Notes: generated from the letters alone by a model not told the origin. 64,000 nucleotides of DNA from Pseudomonas putida W15Oct28 (GCF_000708715.2 NZ_JENB01000013.1:97799-161798); one strand, 5' to 3'. Shown: positions 17,253-28,470, counted from the stretch's first letter. A program made the numbers and translations.

Positions 17253-17768
17253 TCAGGCCCAGAAACCAAACAGCACCAACGCCGCCACGCCAAGCCCAAT
17301 CGCAACCGAACAACCGCCCAGCGACAGCGCCGCCCGGCCTTGCCTGTACCAGCCGTCATGGCCCAGTTGCCGAGCCGGCGCCAGCAGGCTGCGCCAGCGC
17401 AATTCCGTGTCGTGAAACGCCTGCAGGTTCGCTGGGTCCGCATCCAGCCAGCGACGAAAGTCGATCCGTTCGCAAGCCGTCACCTGTGGGCTTTGCAAGC
17501 GCACGTACCATTGCCCGGCAATACTCGCCAGCACATCCCGGCGCGAGCGACCGGCTTGCAGCGCCTTGTCCATGTTTCGCTCGATGCTCGCCAGGGGCAG
17601 GTCGAGGCGGGCGGCGATGGTGGCGAAGTCCAGTTGGTCGAGGCGGTTGAGCAGGAATACTTGCTGCACGCGCCGGGGCAGCCGCTTCAGTGCATGCAGC
17701 AGGGCGTTGTCGGCATCGTGTTCGACAACAGGCGTCGGGTGTTCAAGCGGCAGTAGCAGACGGGTCAT
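17253..17768 (-). CDS. Sigma-70 region-4 / FecR-N-terminal (DUF4880) hybrid membrane protein
   Basis: 171 residues. Residues ~21-71 resemble ECF sigma region 4 (LLHALKRLPRRVQQVFLLNR then FATIAARLDLPLASIERNMD). Residues ~82-128 match the cytoplasmic N-terminal domain of FecR-type anti-sigma factors (WYVRL, then FRRWLDADPANLQAFHD). A single hydrophobic helix closes the protein (~149-171). Sigma region 2 and the periplasmic FecR part are absent, so it cannot be a normal sigma factor or a normal sensor. The start at 17768 has AAGGAGC upstream. A Fur-box-like sequence lies 71-85 bases before it, suggesting iron repression. The role is unknown; possibly a modulator of iron-uptake ECF signalling. 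Confidence 0.7.
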   Translation of the reverse strand: MTRLLLPLEHPTPVVEHDADNALLHALKRLPRRVQQVFLLNRLDQLDFATIAARLDLPLASIERNMDKALQAGRSRRDVLASIAGQWYVRLQSPQVTACERIDFRRWLDADPANLQAFHDTELRWRSLLAPARQLGHDGWYRQGRAALSLGGCSVAIGLGVAALVLFGFWA

Positions 17769-17838
17769 GGACAGCTCCTTGCTTGAAGGGGGGAGAGGTG
17801 GGGGCATCTTCCTTGATGCGAGACCAGTCTAGGCGAAA

Positions 17839-17853
17839 CGAGATTGATTCTCA
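17839..17853 (-). promoter_or_regulatory. Fur-box-like operator upstream of the sigma-4/FecR hybrid
   Basis: On the minus strand it reads TGAGAATCAATCTCG. This agrees with TGATAATNATTATCA at 10 of 14 defined positions, and also resembles the TGAGAAT variant seen before ECF iron-starvation genes. Confidence 0.55.
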
Positions 17854-17948
17854 AGTGCTGATTCCGCAAAGTTTTGTAATGAGCGTTCACGCTCTGAAAC
17901 ACCTTTGCTATCATGCGCGCCATCACGATCTTCATTAGCCTGAAGAGC

Positions 17949-17978
17949 AAAAAAAAAGACCCGGCAAAAAGCCGGGTC
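17949..17978 (-). terminator. Rho-independent terminator of the PrrF RNA
   Basis: Eight-pair GC stem (17958-17965 with 17971-17978), five-base loop, and a long A-run on the plus strand that is a U-tract in the leftward RNA. Confidence 0.92.
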
Positions 17979-18059
17979 AAAAACCGTGATTAGCCTGATG
18001 AGGAGATAATCTAGAGCGACCTAAGCTCCAGGTTATCCAGCAGATCTCGCGATCAGCTG
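17949..18059 (-). ncRNA. prrF: PrrF-type Fur-regulated small RNA
   Basis: About 110 nt leftward transcript between a Fur-box promoter and a strong terminator. PrrF RNAs are the pseudomonad counterpart of RyhB: made when iron is scarce, they pair with mRNAs of iron-rich proteins such as sodB and TCA-cycle enzymes. The conserved pairing core as I remember it (ATTATCTCCTCATCAGGC, then TAATCACGG) is present at about 18011-17985 on the minus strand. The terminator is GACCCGGC-AAAAA-GCCGGGTC followed by nine or more U (17978-17949). The 5' end is predicted from the -10 box and may be off by a few bases. Confidence 0.85.
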
Positions 18060-18065
18060 AGTGCA

Positions 18066-18093
18066 ATAATAATCGTTATCATTTGCCAGTCAA
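18066..18093 (-). promoter_or_regulatory. PrrF promoter with overlapping Fur box
   Basis: Minus-strand -35 TTGACT (18093-18088) and -10 TATTAT (18071-18066) with 16 bases between. The spacer and -10 contain TAATAATCGTTATCA (18067-18081 on the plus strand). That matches the 7-1-7 Fur consensus at all but two positions, so Fe-Fur would block the promoter directly. Confidence 0.85.
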
Positions 18094-18200
18094 ATGAATT
18101 TTCGTCAACTCGGTAAAAAAGTTTTACCGATGCGCTTCCTTGTCCCGGCAATCGGGGCCTCTGCCGTTCGCGGCCATCACGTTCTCTCCCTTCTTTTTAC

Positions 18201-18512
18201 TCAGAAATCCGGATCTGTGGCGCGCTTGTGCTCCAGCAGAGCGCGGGCCATGTCCATCATGTGCATCAACGCGTAAATCAGCTCGCGCTGGCTGCCGTGC
18301 TGGTGGCTGGCGGTTTCCTGCGCTGTGGCCGCAGCACAACGCAGCAGGGCGATGGCGTGCTCCTGGGCCTGGTCGCCGGTGACGCTGTCGTGCAGGGTCC
18401 AGATCTTGCTGTCGTGGGTTGGGCGCTGCGGCTTTGGGTTGAGGTAGTAGTCGAGGGCGCGGCGGGCGGCTTCGCTGTCGAGATCTGTTTCGTCGTTTTT
18501 CGGTGGTTTCAT
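18201..18512 (-). CDS. DUF6124/DUF3077-like small protein
   Basis: 103-residue soluble helical protein with the pattern AARRALDYYLNPKP near the N-terminus and a C-terminal helical bundle (AIALLRCAAATAQETAS then YALMHMMDMARALLEHK). This resembles the Pseudomonas-specific DUF6124 proteins, usually 90-120 residues and often present in several copies per genome. Function unknown. The start at 18512 is supported by AGAAGG upstream. A GTG at 18542 would add ten residues. Divergent from the first CI-like regulator gene; leftward read-through would end at the PrrF terminator. Confidence 0.6.
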   Translation of the reverse strand: MKPPKNDETDLDSEAARRALDYYLNPKPQRPTHDSKIWTLHDSVTGDQAQEHAIALLRCAAATAQETASHQHGSQRELIYALMHMMDMARALLEHKRATDPDF

Positions 18513-18555
18513 CGCGATACCTTCTGATTTCCCTTCAAACACACTGGAATCACAG

Positions 18556-18638
18556 GATAGGTCAAACTGTACTGACTATCTTCAGATAAATAATTCAGAT
18601 TGTGTATTGCTGCGTGTAATACAGTCCGTATTGTTGCC
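18556..18638. promoter_or_regulatory. Operator-like symmetric elements before the first CI-like gene
   Basis: The gap between the DUF6124-like gene and the regulator holds TATCT-TC-AGATA (18577-18588), an imperfect GGATAGGTCA...TGACTATC pair (18555-18580), and GTATT...AATAC...GTATT repeats around 18603-18638. Clustered symmetric sites suit a CI-type autoregulator. No binding evidence. Confidence 0.4.
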
Positions 18639-18642
18639 GCTC

Positions 18643-19296
18643 ATGGAAAACTGGAATGCATTTCTCAAGCGCTACAAGCGCGAACACAACTTAAGTCAGC
18701 TCAAGCTGGCCGAGCGCCTGGGCATGACTCAGGGTGGCGTGGGTCATTGGTTGCGTGGCACACGGCGGCCGACGCTGGAAACCATCAACGAAAAGCTGGA
18801 AAAACTCGGCCTGGTGTTTCTGGAAGCACAGGTCATGGTGGTAGAGCGTGACATCGTGCGTGAAGCACCTGCGCGCTATGCGGTCGAGCAGCCGGTGTCG
18901 GCCGAAGCGCTGCTTTATGCGAGCTTCCGCTTTCCGGTTCTGAGTTGGGCTGACTTGCAGGGGCCTTTACCTGAAGCAGGCAAATCCCACGAACAGACGG
19001 ATTACATGCCCGCTGGCAATGCGTTCTGGCTGGTGGTGGAAAACGACTCGATGAATGCAGCCAGTGGCAAGAGTGTGCCTGAGGGCATGCGCGTGCTGGT
19101 GGATACTGGCCTGCCGGCAGAGCCAGGCAGGTTGGTGATTGCCCGGCAGCCGGGGCGGCCTGCGGTGTTGCGGCAGTTGGTCGAGGAGGGTGGCGACAAG
19201 ATGCTCAAGCCGCTGAATACGCGTTATCCAACAATCCTGTGTGAGGAAGGCTGCGAGTTCTTGGGGGTAGTCGTGCGGGTGCACGGGACCTTCTAG
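18643..19296 (+). CDS. CI/LexA-fold (XRE + S24) regulator with degenerate cleavage site, copy 1
   Basis: 217 residues. The N-terminal HTH is at ~6-56 (LSQLKLAERLGMTQGGVGHW). The C-terminal S24 fold aligns well to lambda CI, including FWLVVENDSM, GMRVLVD, PGRLVIAR and MLKPLNTRYP. By that alignment the nucleophile Ser is kept (S136), but the catalytic Lys is Arg (R177 in VLRQLV, lambda FKKLI). The cleaved Ala-Gly is replaced (SWADLQG where phage repressors have SWVQAG). Self-cleavage is therefore unlikely. No phage genes are nearby. ATG 18643 was chosen to begin just before the HTH; an earlier GTG/TTG is possible. It is followed by a close paralogue. Confidence 0.85.
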   Translation: MENWNAFLKRYKREHNLSQLKLAERLGMTQGGVGHWLRGTRRPTLETINEKLEKLGLVFLEAQVMVVERDIVREAPARYAVEQPVSAEALLYASFRFPVLSWADLQGPLPEAGKSHEQTDYMPAGNAFWLVVENDSMNAASGKSVPEGMRVLVDTGLPAEPGRLVIARQPGRPAVLRQLVEEGGDKMLKPLNTRYPTILCEEGCEFLGVVVRVHGTF

Positions 19297-19300
19297 AGTG

Positions 19301-19346
19301 CCGGGGCTGCTGCGCAGCCCATCGCGACGCAAGGCCGCTCCTACAG
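19301..19346. repeat. Single REP between the two CI-like genes
   Basis: CCGGGGCTGCTGCGCAGCCC then ATCGCGACGCAAGGCCGCTC and CTACAG, starting five bases after the first regulator's stop. The second regulator is also followed by GGGGCTGCTGCGCAGCCCATCG at the same distance. Confidence 0.85.
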
Positions 19347-19362
19347 GGATCAGTGCAGGGTT

Positions 19363-19377
19363 CGATAGGGAGTATCG
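19363..19377. promoter_or_regulatory. Palindrome over the ribosome site of the second CI-like gene
   Basis: CGATA-GGGAG-TATCG, perfect 5-base arms around the GGGAG that serves as Shine-Dalgarno, nine bases before ATG 19386. Binding here could control translation or transcription. Confidence 0.4.
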
Positions 19378-19385
19378 TGCCAACC

Positions 19386-20033
19386 ATGGACATGGATAGA
19401 TGGATTGCGCTTGTCCGCAATCGGATGGACGAGCTAGGGCTCACCCAAGAACAGCTTGCCGAGCGCGTTGGCGTGTCTCAAGGCAGTGTTGGGCACTGGG
19501 TCAACAAGCGGCGCCAGCCAAGAATTGAATCGATGAACCGCACGTTTGTCGAGCTTGGCATGCCTCATTACAACGTCAGGCTTGAGTTGCGCATTTATGG
19601 TCAGGGTGGCGAGGCTTGCCAAGTGGATGACAACCTAGACCTCATGCAATACATCGTAGGCTTCCGCTACCCGGTGTTGGGCTGGGATGAGTTAGGTGCT
19701 ACCGAGAGCGCTGAAGCTGGAGTGTTCGAGCAGACGGACTACGTGGCCCAGGGCAAGGCGTTCTGGTTGACGGTTGAAAATGACGCGATGAGCGCCGTCA
19801 GTGGTCGCAGTGTGCCACAGGGCATGCGGATGCTGGTTGACCCGGGCGTGGAGGCTGAGGCTGGGCGTTTGGTTATCGCTCGTCAGCCGGGCAAACCGGC
19901 GATTTTCCGCGAGTTGGCCGAAGAAGGCGGGCAGCAGTATCTGAAGGCACTGAACAGCAATTACCCGGCGTTGTTGTGTGAGGAAGGTTGCGAGTTTCTC
20001 GGAGTGGTCGTTCGGGTGCACGGGGCTTTCTAG
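19386..20033 (+). CDS. CI/LexA-fold regulator with degenerate active site, copy 2
   Basis: 215-residue paralogue of the preceding gene, with the same architecture. HTH at ~12-58 (LTQEQLAERVGVSQGSVGHW) and S24 fold with FWLTVENDAM, GMRMLVD, AGRLVIAR and YLKALNSNYP. Both catalytic positions are changed: the Ser is Ala (A134) and the Lys is Arg (R175 in IFRELA). The cleavage dipeptide is Leu-Gly (WDELGA). It cannot self-cleave by the known mechanism. An alternative start two codons later (MDRW) is equally plausible. The 5' and 3' surroundings resemble those of copy 1, pointing to a tandem gene duplication that then diverged. Confidence 0.85.
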   Translation: MDMDRWIALVRNRMDELGLTQEQLAERVGVSQGSVGHWVNKRRQPRIESMNRTFVELGMPHYNVRLELRIYGQGGEACQVDDNLDLMQYIVGFRYPVLGWDELGATESAEAGVFEQTDYVAQGKAFWLTVENDAMSAVSGRSVPQGMRMLVDPGVEAEAGRLVIARQPGKPAIFRELAEEGGQQYLKALNSNYPALLCEEGCEFLGVVVRVHGAF

Positions 20034-20037
20034 ATTG

Positions 20038-20202
20038 CCGGGGCTGCTGCGCAGCCCATCGCCGGCAAGCCGGGCTCCCACAAGTACGGTGGCAACCTCG
20101 AACATTGCGCTGTCCCTGTGGGAGCGGGCAAGCCCGCGAACACCGGCGAAGCCGGTGCCAAGCACTGCGTCGTATTCTTCGCGGGCTTGCCCGCTCCCAC
20201 AG
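20038..20202. repeat. REP cluster after the second CI-like gene
   Basis: A single REP (20038-20082, GGGGCTGCTGCGCAGCCCAT then CGGGCTCCCACA) is followed by an inverted pair (20116-20202) with arms TGTGGGAGCGGGCAAGCCCG and its complement. The pair abuts a tandem duplication. Confidence 0.88.
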
Positions 20203-20305
20203 GGTTAATGTCTACCTCACTCTGCCAGTTCGACCAGCACCGTCCCTTCGCTGACCATATCCCCTTCCTGGCAGAACAACGCCTTCACCGGGGTTAATGT
20301 CTACC

Positions 20306-22254
<1,949 letters not shown>

Positions 22255-22258
<4 letters not shown>

Positions 22259-23070
22259 GGGCGCGGTTCCTTCTTGTCATCGGTTTGCCAGGCGGGGCGG
22301 CGTTTTTCGAGGAAAGCGCGCAGGCCCTCCTGGCCTTCGGCGCTGACGCGGATGCGGGCGATGGTGTTCTCGCAGTAGCGGCGCAGGGCCGGGCTGAGTT
22401 CGCCGTCGTCCACTTCGCGCAGCAAGTCCTTTGTGGCGCGCAATGCTTGCGGGCTGTTCTGCAGCAAGTTGTTCACCCACGTTTCGACCTGGGCGTCCAG
22501 CTCACTGGCAGGGTACACCTCGGCCAGCAGGCCCAGCTCGCGGGCCCGTACGCCGCTGAAACGCTCGGCAGTGAGGGCATAGCGGCGCGCGGCGCGTTCA
22601 CCAATCGCCTTGACCACGAACGGGCTGATGACTGCCGGGGCCAGGCCAATGCGGACTTCCGACAGGCACAACTGGGCGTCTTCGGCGCCGATGGCCATGT
22701 CGCAGCAGCTGATCAGGCCCAGCGCGCCGCCAAAGGCTGCACCTTGCACCACGGCCAGGGTTGGCGTCTTCAGGCGGTGCAGGGCGTACATCAGCTCGCC
22801 CAGTTCGTGGGCGTCATCCAGGTTGGTGTTGAAGTCCAGCTGCGCCGACTGCTGCATCCAGGCCAGGTCGGCGCCGGCGCTGAAGTGCCGGCCACGGCCG
22901 CGCAGCAGCACAAAGCGCAGGCTGGCGTCTTCGGCCAGTCGGTCGATGGCCACGATCAGTTCGCGAATCATCTGCGCGTTGAAGGCGTTGTTCTTGTCCT
23001 CGCGGCTCAGCCACAGGGTGGCGAAGCCGCGTGGGTCACGGATCACTTCAAGGGTGCTGAAATCGCTCAT
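22255..23070 (-). CDS. liuC: Methylglutaconyl-CoA hydratase
   Basis: 271-residue crotonase-fold enzyme hydrating 3-methylglutaconyl-CoA to HMG-CoA. Family features are SREDKNNAFNAQMIRELI near the start, the oxyanion-hole region GRGRHFSAGADLAWMQ, and VQGAAFGGALGLISCCDMAI. The catalytic Glu region is LSEVRIGLAPAVISPFV. The context between liuB and liuD decides the identity over generic enoyl-CoA hydratase. Confidence 0.92.
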
Positions 23071-23073
23071 GGG

Positions 23074-24681
<1,608 letters not shown>

Positions 24682-24700
24682 GTGCGCCCGTCCTTTATGT

Positions 24701-25864
24701 TCAGCGGGTTTCGTTGAACAGTTCGCGGCCAATCAGCATCCGGCGGATTTCGCTGGTGCCGGCACCGATTTCGTACAGCTTGGCATCGCGCAGCAGGCGG
24801 CCCGCCGGGAATTCGTTGATGTAGCCGTTGCCACCGAGAATCTGGATTGCCTCCAGGGCCATTTGCGTGGCGCGTTCGGCGGTGTAAAGGATCACCCCGG
24901 CAGCATCCTTGCGGGTGGTCTCGCCACGGTCGCAAGCCTGGGCCACGGCATACAGGTAGGCGCGGCTGGCGTTGAGCTGGGTGTACATGTCGGCGATCTT
25001 GCCCTGGATCAGCTGGAATTCGCCGATGCTCTGGCCAAACTGCTTGCGGTCGTGGATGTACGGCACCACCAGGTCCATGCAGCTTTGCATGATGCCGGTC
25101 GGGCCACCGGACAGCACCACGCGCTCGTAGTCCAGGCCGCTCATCAGTACGCGCACGCCGCCGTTGAGCTGGCCGAGGATGTTTTCTGCCGGTACTTCCA
25201 CGTCATCGAAGAACAGCTCGCAGGTGTTGGACCCGCGCATGCCCAGCTTGTCGAACTTGTTGCTGCGGCTGAAGCCTTTCCACTCACGCTCGACGATGAA
25301 CGCGGTAATGCCGTGCGCGCCCTTGTCCAGGTCGGTCTTGGCGTAGATCACGTAGGTGTTGGCGTCGGGGCCGTTGGTGATCCAGGTCTTGCTGCCGTTG
25401 AGCACGTAGTGGTCGCCGCGCTTTTCGGCGCGCAGCTTCATCGACACCACGTCGGAGCCGGCGTTGGGCTCGCTCATGGCCAGCGCACCGATGTGTTCGC
25501 CGCTGATCAGCTTGGGCAGGTACTTGAGCTTCTGCTCATGGGTGCCGTTGCGGTTGATCTGGTTGACGCACAGGTTGGAGTGGGCGCCGTAGGACAGGGC
25601 CACCGAGGCCGAGGCACGGCTGATTTCTTCCATCGACACCACGTGGGCCAGGTAGCCCAGGCCGGCGCCGCCGTACTCTTCCGACACCGTGATGCCCAGC
25701 AGGCCCATGTCGCCGAACTTGCGCCACATGTCGGCGGGGAACAGGTTGTCGTGGTCGATCTGCGCGGCGCGCGGCGCCAGCTCGGCGGCAACGAAGGTGC
25801 GCACCTGGTCGCGGAGCATGTCGATGGTTTCGCCCAGGGCGAAGTTCAGGGAGGGGTAATGCAT
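24701..25864 (-). CDS. liuA: Isovaleryl-CoA dehydrogenase
   Basis: 387-residue FAD acyl-CoA dehydrogenase, first step of the liu pathway. Visible acyl-CoA dehydrogenase patterns are [18 protein letters not shown] (signature 1), [20 protein letters not shown], and the C-terminal [20 protein letters not shown] with [20 protein letters not shown]. First gene of the leftward operon, read away from the palindromes at ~26.1 kb. Electrons would go to ETF. Confidence 0.95.
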   Translation of the reverse strand: MHYPSLNFALGETIDMLRDQVRTFVAAELAPRAAQIDHDNLFPADMWRKFGDMGLLGITVSEEYGGAGLGYLAHVVSMEEISRASASVALSYGAHSNLCVNQINRNGTHEQKLKYLPKLISGEHIGALAMSEPNAGSDVVSMKLRAEKRGDHYVLNGSKTWITNGPDANTYVIYAKTDLDKGAHGITAFIVEREWKGFSRSNKFDKLGMRGSNTCELFFDDVEVPAENILGQLNGGVRVLMSGLDYERVVLSGGPTGIMQSCMDLVVPYIHDRKQFGQSIGEFQLIQGKIADMYTQLNASRAYLYAVAQACDRGETTRKDAAGVILYTAERATQMALEAIQILGGNGYINEFPAGRLLRDAKLYEIGAGTSEIRRMLIGRELFNETR

Positions 25865-25928
25865 GCTGGGGCACCTTCTTGTTCTTGAAATTGGGTTACA
25901 CCTTAGCTTGGGGATTCAACCCCGCCCC

Positions 25929-26017
25929 CTGTGGGAGCGGGCATGCCCGCGAATACGTCAGCAGGGTCACCGTCATTGCCTGATCGGTCGCATTCGCGGG
26001 CATGCCCGCTCCCACAG
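25929..26017. repeat. REP pair upstream of liuA
   Basis: CTGTGGGAGCGGGCATGCCC and its complement GGGCATGCCCGCTCCCACAG enclosing a short loop. Its position in a divergent promoter region is unusual for REPs, which here mostly lie at 3' ends. Confidence 0.9.
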
Positions 26018-26057
26018 GCTTCGGCGTGGCGCTTCAAGCTAGGTGTCGTTCATCACC

Positions 26058-26123
26058 TTTACGTTAACGTAAACCTGCATGGCACTACTGTCAATCCACT
26101 CATCACCTTTACGTAAACGTAAA
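26058..26123. promoter_or_regulatory. Two LiuR-like operators
   Basis: TTTACGT-TA-ACGTAAA (26058-26073) and TTTACGT-AA-ACGTAAA (26108-26123), exactly 50 bases apart, each preceded by CATCACC. The arms are perfect 7-mers. This matches my memory of the MerR-family LiuR motif in proteobacteria. They lie between liuA and the acyl-CoA synthetase gene and could serve both. liuR itself is not in the window. Confidence 0.7.
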
Positions 26124-26186
26124 TCTGCGCCAGAGTATTCCCGCTTGCTTCAGTCGTGCCCAGAACAACCACAAGAAGGGACACCC

Positions 26187-27869
26187 ATGAGTCAACCGAG
26201 CTATACCCGCGGTCGCCAGGACCAAGCCTTGCTGACCCAGACTATCGGCCAGGCCTTCGATGCCACGGTGGCCCGCTGCGCCGACGGCGAGGCGCTGGTG
26301 TCGCGTCATCAAGGCCTGCGTTACAGCTGGCGCCAGCTGGCCGAACAGGTCGAAGTGCATGCCCGCGCGCTGATGGCCCTGGGCGTAGACACCGGCGAGC
26401 GTGTCGGCATCTGGTCACCCAACTGCGCCCAGTGGTGCATTCTGCAACTGGCCAGCGCCAAGGTCGGCGCCATTCTGGTCAACATTAACCCTGCCTATCG
26501 CGTGGGTGAGCTGGAATACGTGCTGCGTCAGTCCGGCTGCCGCTGGCTGGTGTGTGCCGACGCCTTCAAGACCTCTGACTACCACGCCATGGTGCAGGAA
26601 CTGGTGCCTGAACTGGCCAGCGCCGCACCCGGTGAACTGGCCAGTGGTCGCCTGCCCGAGTTGCGCGGCGTGATCAGCCTGGCGGCCAACCCGCCTGCCG
26701 GTTTCCAGCCCTGGCACGCATTGGCCGAACGGGCAGGGCAGACGACGGCAGAGGCCTTCACCGCCCGTCAGCAAAGCCTGCAATTCGACCAGCCGGTAAA
26801 CATCCAGTACACCTCCGGCACCACCGGCGCGCCCAAGGGTGCCACGCTCAGCCACTACAACATCCTCAACAACGGCTTCATGGTCGGCGAAAGCCTGGGC
26901 CTGACCGCGCACGACCGCATGGTGATCCCGGTGCCGCTGTACCACTGCTTCGGCATGGTCATGGCCAACCTCGGCTGCATCACCCACGGCAGCACCATGA
27001 TCTACCCCAACGACGCTTTCGACGCCGAACTCACCCTGTGCGCCGTGGCCGAGGAGCGCGCCAGCATCCTGTACGGCGTGCCGACCATGTTCATTGCCAT
27101 GCTCGACCACCCGGCCCGCCAGGGCATGGACCTGTCGACCCTGCGCAGCGGCATCATGGCCGGCGCCACCTGCCCGATCGAGGTGATGCGCCGGGTCATC
27201 GACCAGATGCACATGGCCGAAGTGCAGATCGCCTACGGCATGACCGAAACCAGCCCGGTGTCGCTGCAAACCGGCCCGGACGACGAGCTGGAATTGCGCG
27301 TGACCACCGTCGGCCGCACCCAGCCGCAGCTGGAAAACAAACTGGTGGACGCTGATGGCTGTATCGTCGCCCGCGGCGAGATCGGCGAGCTGTGCACCCG
27401 CGGCTACAGCGTGATGCTCGGTTACTGGGACAACCCCCAGGCCACGGCAGATGCCATCGACCCGGCAGGGTGGATGCACTCCGGCGACTTGGCGGTGATG
27501 GATGAACATGGCCACGTGCGCATCGTCGGGCGCAACAAGGACATGATCATTCGCGGCGGCGAGAACATTTACCCGCGTGAGCTGGAAGAGTTCTTCTACA
27601 CCCACCCGGCGGTGGCCGATGCGCAGGTGATCGGCATTCCGTGCAGCCGCTACGGCGAAGAGATCGTGGCCTGGATCAAGTTGCACCCCGGGCACAGCGC
27701 CACGGTCGAGGAACTGCAAGGTTGGTGCAAGGCGCGCATCGCACACTTCAAGGTGCCGCGGCATATTCGCTTTGTCGATGAGTACCCGATGACGGTGACG
27801 GGCAAGGTGCAGAAGTTCCGTATGCGGGAGATCAGTGTGGCGGAAATCTCGGCGGTATCTGCGGGTTGA
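26187..27869 (+). CDS. AMP-binding acyl-CoA synthetase
   Basis: 560-residue ANL-superfamily ligase that activates a carboxylic acid as acyl-AMP and transfers it to CoA. The P-loop-like motif is YTSGTTGAPKGATLSHYN near residue 212. A5-type YGMTETSPV, A7 GYWDNPQATADAI-x-GWMHSGD and A8 GRNKDMIIRGGENIYPRELE are all present, and the C-terminal catalytic Lys lies in TVTGKVQKFRM. The start is supported by AGAAGGGA. Divergent from the liu operon with shared palindromes, so it probably activates a branched or short/medium-chain acid such as isovalerate. That substrate is inferred. Confidence 0.88.
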   Translation: MSQPSYTRGRQDQALLTQTIGQAFDATVARCADGEALVSRHQGLRYSWRQLAEQVEVHARALMALGVDTGERVGIWSPNCAQWCILQLASAKVGAILVNINPAYRVGELEYVLRQSGCRWLVCADAFKTSDYHAMVQELVPELASAAPGELASGRLPELRGVISLAANPPAGFQPWHALAERAGQTTAEAFTARQQSLQFDQPVNIQYTSGTTGAPKGATLSHYNILNNGFMVGESLGLTAHDRMVIPVPLYHCFGMVMANLGCITHGSTMIYPNDAFDAELTLCAVAEERASILYGVPTMFIAMLDHPARQGMDLSTLRSGIMAGATCPIEVMRRVIDQMHMAEVQIAYGMTETSPVSLQTGPDDELELRVTTVGRTQPQLENKLVDADGCIVARGEIGELCTRGYSVMLGYWDNPQATADAIDPAGWMHSGDLAVMDEHGHVRIVGRNKDMIIRGGENIYPRELEEFFYTHPAVADAQVIGIPCSRYGEEIVAWIKLHPGHSATVEELQGWCKARIAHFKVPRHIRFVDEYPMTVTGKVQKFRMREISVAEISAVSAG

Positions 27870-27882
27870 TGCGTTGGGTCAA

Positions 27883-27968
27883 CCGGCCCTTTCGCGGGCT
27901 TGCCCGCTCCCACAGGGACCGCGCCGACGCTGTATCTGTGGGAGCGGGCAAGCCCGCGAAAGGGCCGG
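27883..27968. repeat. REP pair between convergent genes
   Basis: CCGGCCCTTTCGCGGGCTTG at the left is mirrored by CAAGCCCGCGAAAGGGCCGG at the right, with TGTGGGAGCGGGC inner ends. Full 35-base-class P. putida REP in both arms. Confidence 0.92.
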
Positions 27969-27973
27969 AACGG

Positions 27974-28258
27974 TCAACGTGTATCCAGCGCCTTGCACAG
28001 CTCGCCGGCAACTTCGGCGACGCTCAGGTAATCACGCCGCAAACGAACGTTGTAACGCGCTTCCAGCTGCATTAACGCAAATTCGCATTTGTCCCTGTCC
28101 AGATGTGCCAGCAAGGTCCCTGATCCCGGGTCGACCACGCCTGCATCCTGAAGCATATCGACCACTTGTCGCTCGTATTCCTCACGCTGCCGGCGGGTTG
28201 CGGTATCCACGATGAAGGAGGCTCCTGGCTTGATATCGAGAGCCTCAATCTTCAGCAC
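27974..28258 (-). CDS. Hypothetical protein
   Basis: 94-residue acidic soluble protein (GASFIVDTATRRQREEYERQ, then LLAHLDRDKCEFALMQLEAR and YLSVAEVAGELCKALD) with no domain I can name. It starts at GTG 28258 without a clear ribosome site, so the start is uncertain. Codon use looks like a real gene. It lies between the acyl-CoA synthetase and the glucan block, convergent with the former. Confidence 0.55.
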   Translation of the reverse strand: MLKIEALDIKPGASFIVDTATRRQREEYERQVVDMLQDAGVVDPGSGTLLAHLDRDKCEFALMQLEARYNVRLRRDYLSVAEVAGELCKALDTR

Positions 28259-28308
28259 AACCCATCGGCACCGCTACTGGCAAAAATATCAGGTGGCGTG
28301 GTCTACCC

Positions 28309-28470
28309 TTAAGCCTTCACCGGTGGCTCCTGGCTCGGCGGGTCGCCCACCGTCGGTGGCATGGTCGGCTTGATCGGCAGTTCGTCCGGTTCTTCTTCCG
28401 GCACGGGTGGCGGCAAGCTGGGGTCGTCGATGTTCGGATCGGGGGTTTCCGGTGGAATGGGAATGTTCAT
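28309..28470 (-). CDS. Small proline/acid-rich protein
   Basis: 53-residue reading frame beginning MNIPIPPETPDPNIDDPSLP and continuing with PPVPEEEPDELPIKP to PSQEPPVKA. Roughly a third of the residues are proline, the rest largely Asp/Glu, so it is expected to be unstructured. GAGGTC lies at good spacing before the ATG. Function unknown. It is divergent from glgE across the AlgU-like promoter, which suggests a stress role (inference). Confidence 0.6.
   Translation of the reverse strand: MNIPIPPETPDPNIDDPSLPPPVPEEEPDELPIKPTMPPTVGDPPSQEPPVKA

Noticed and set aside
18094..18276. 60-codon plus-strand frame next to the Fur box
   Set aside because: Overlaps the DUF6124-like gene antisense. The Fur box is fully explained by the leftward PrrF promoter.
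18643..20033. Prophage immunity region
   Set aside because: Only repressor-like genes are present. There is no Cro partner, replication, lysis or structural gene within the window.
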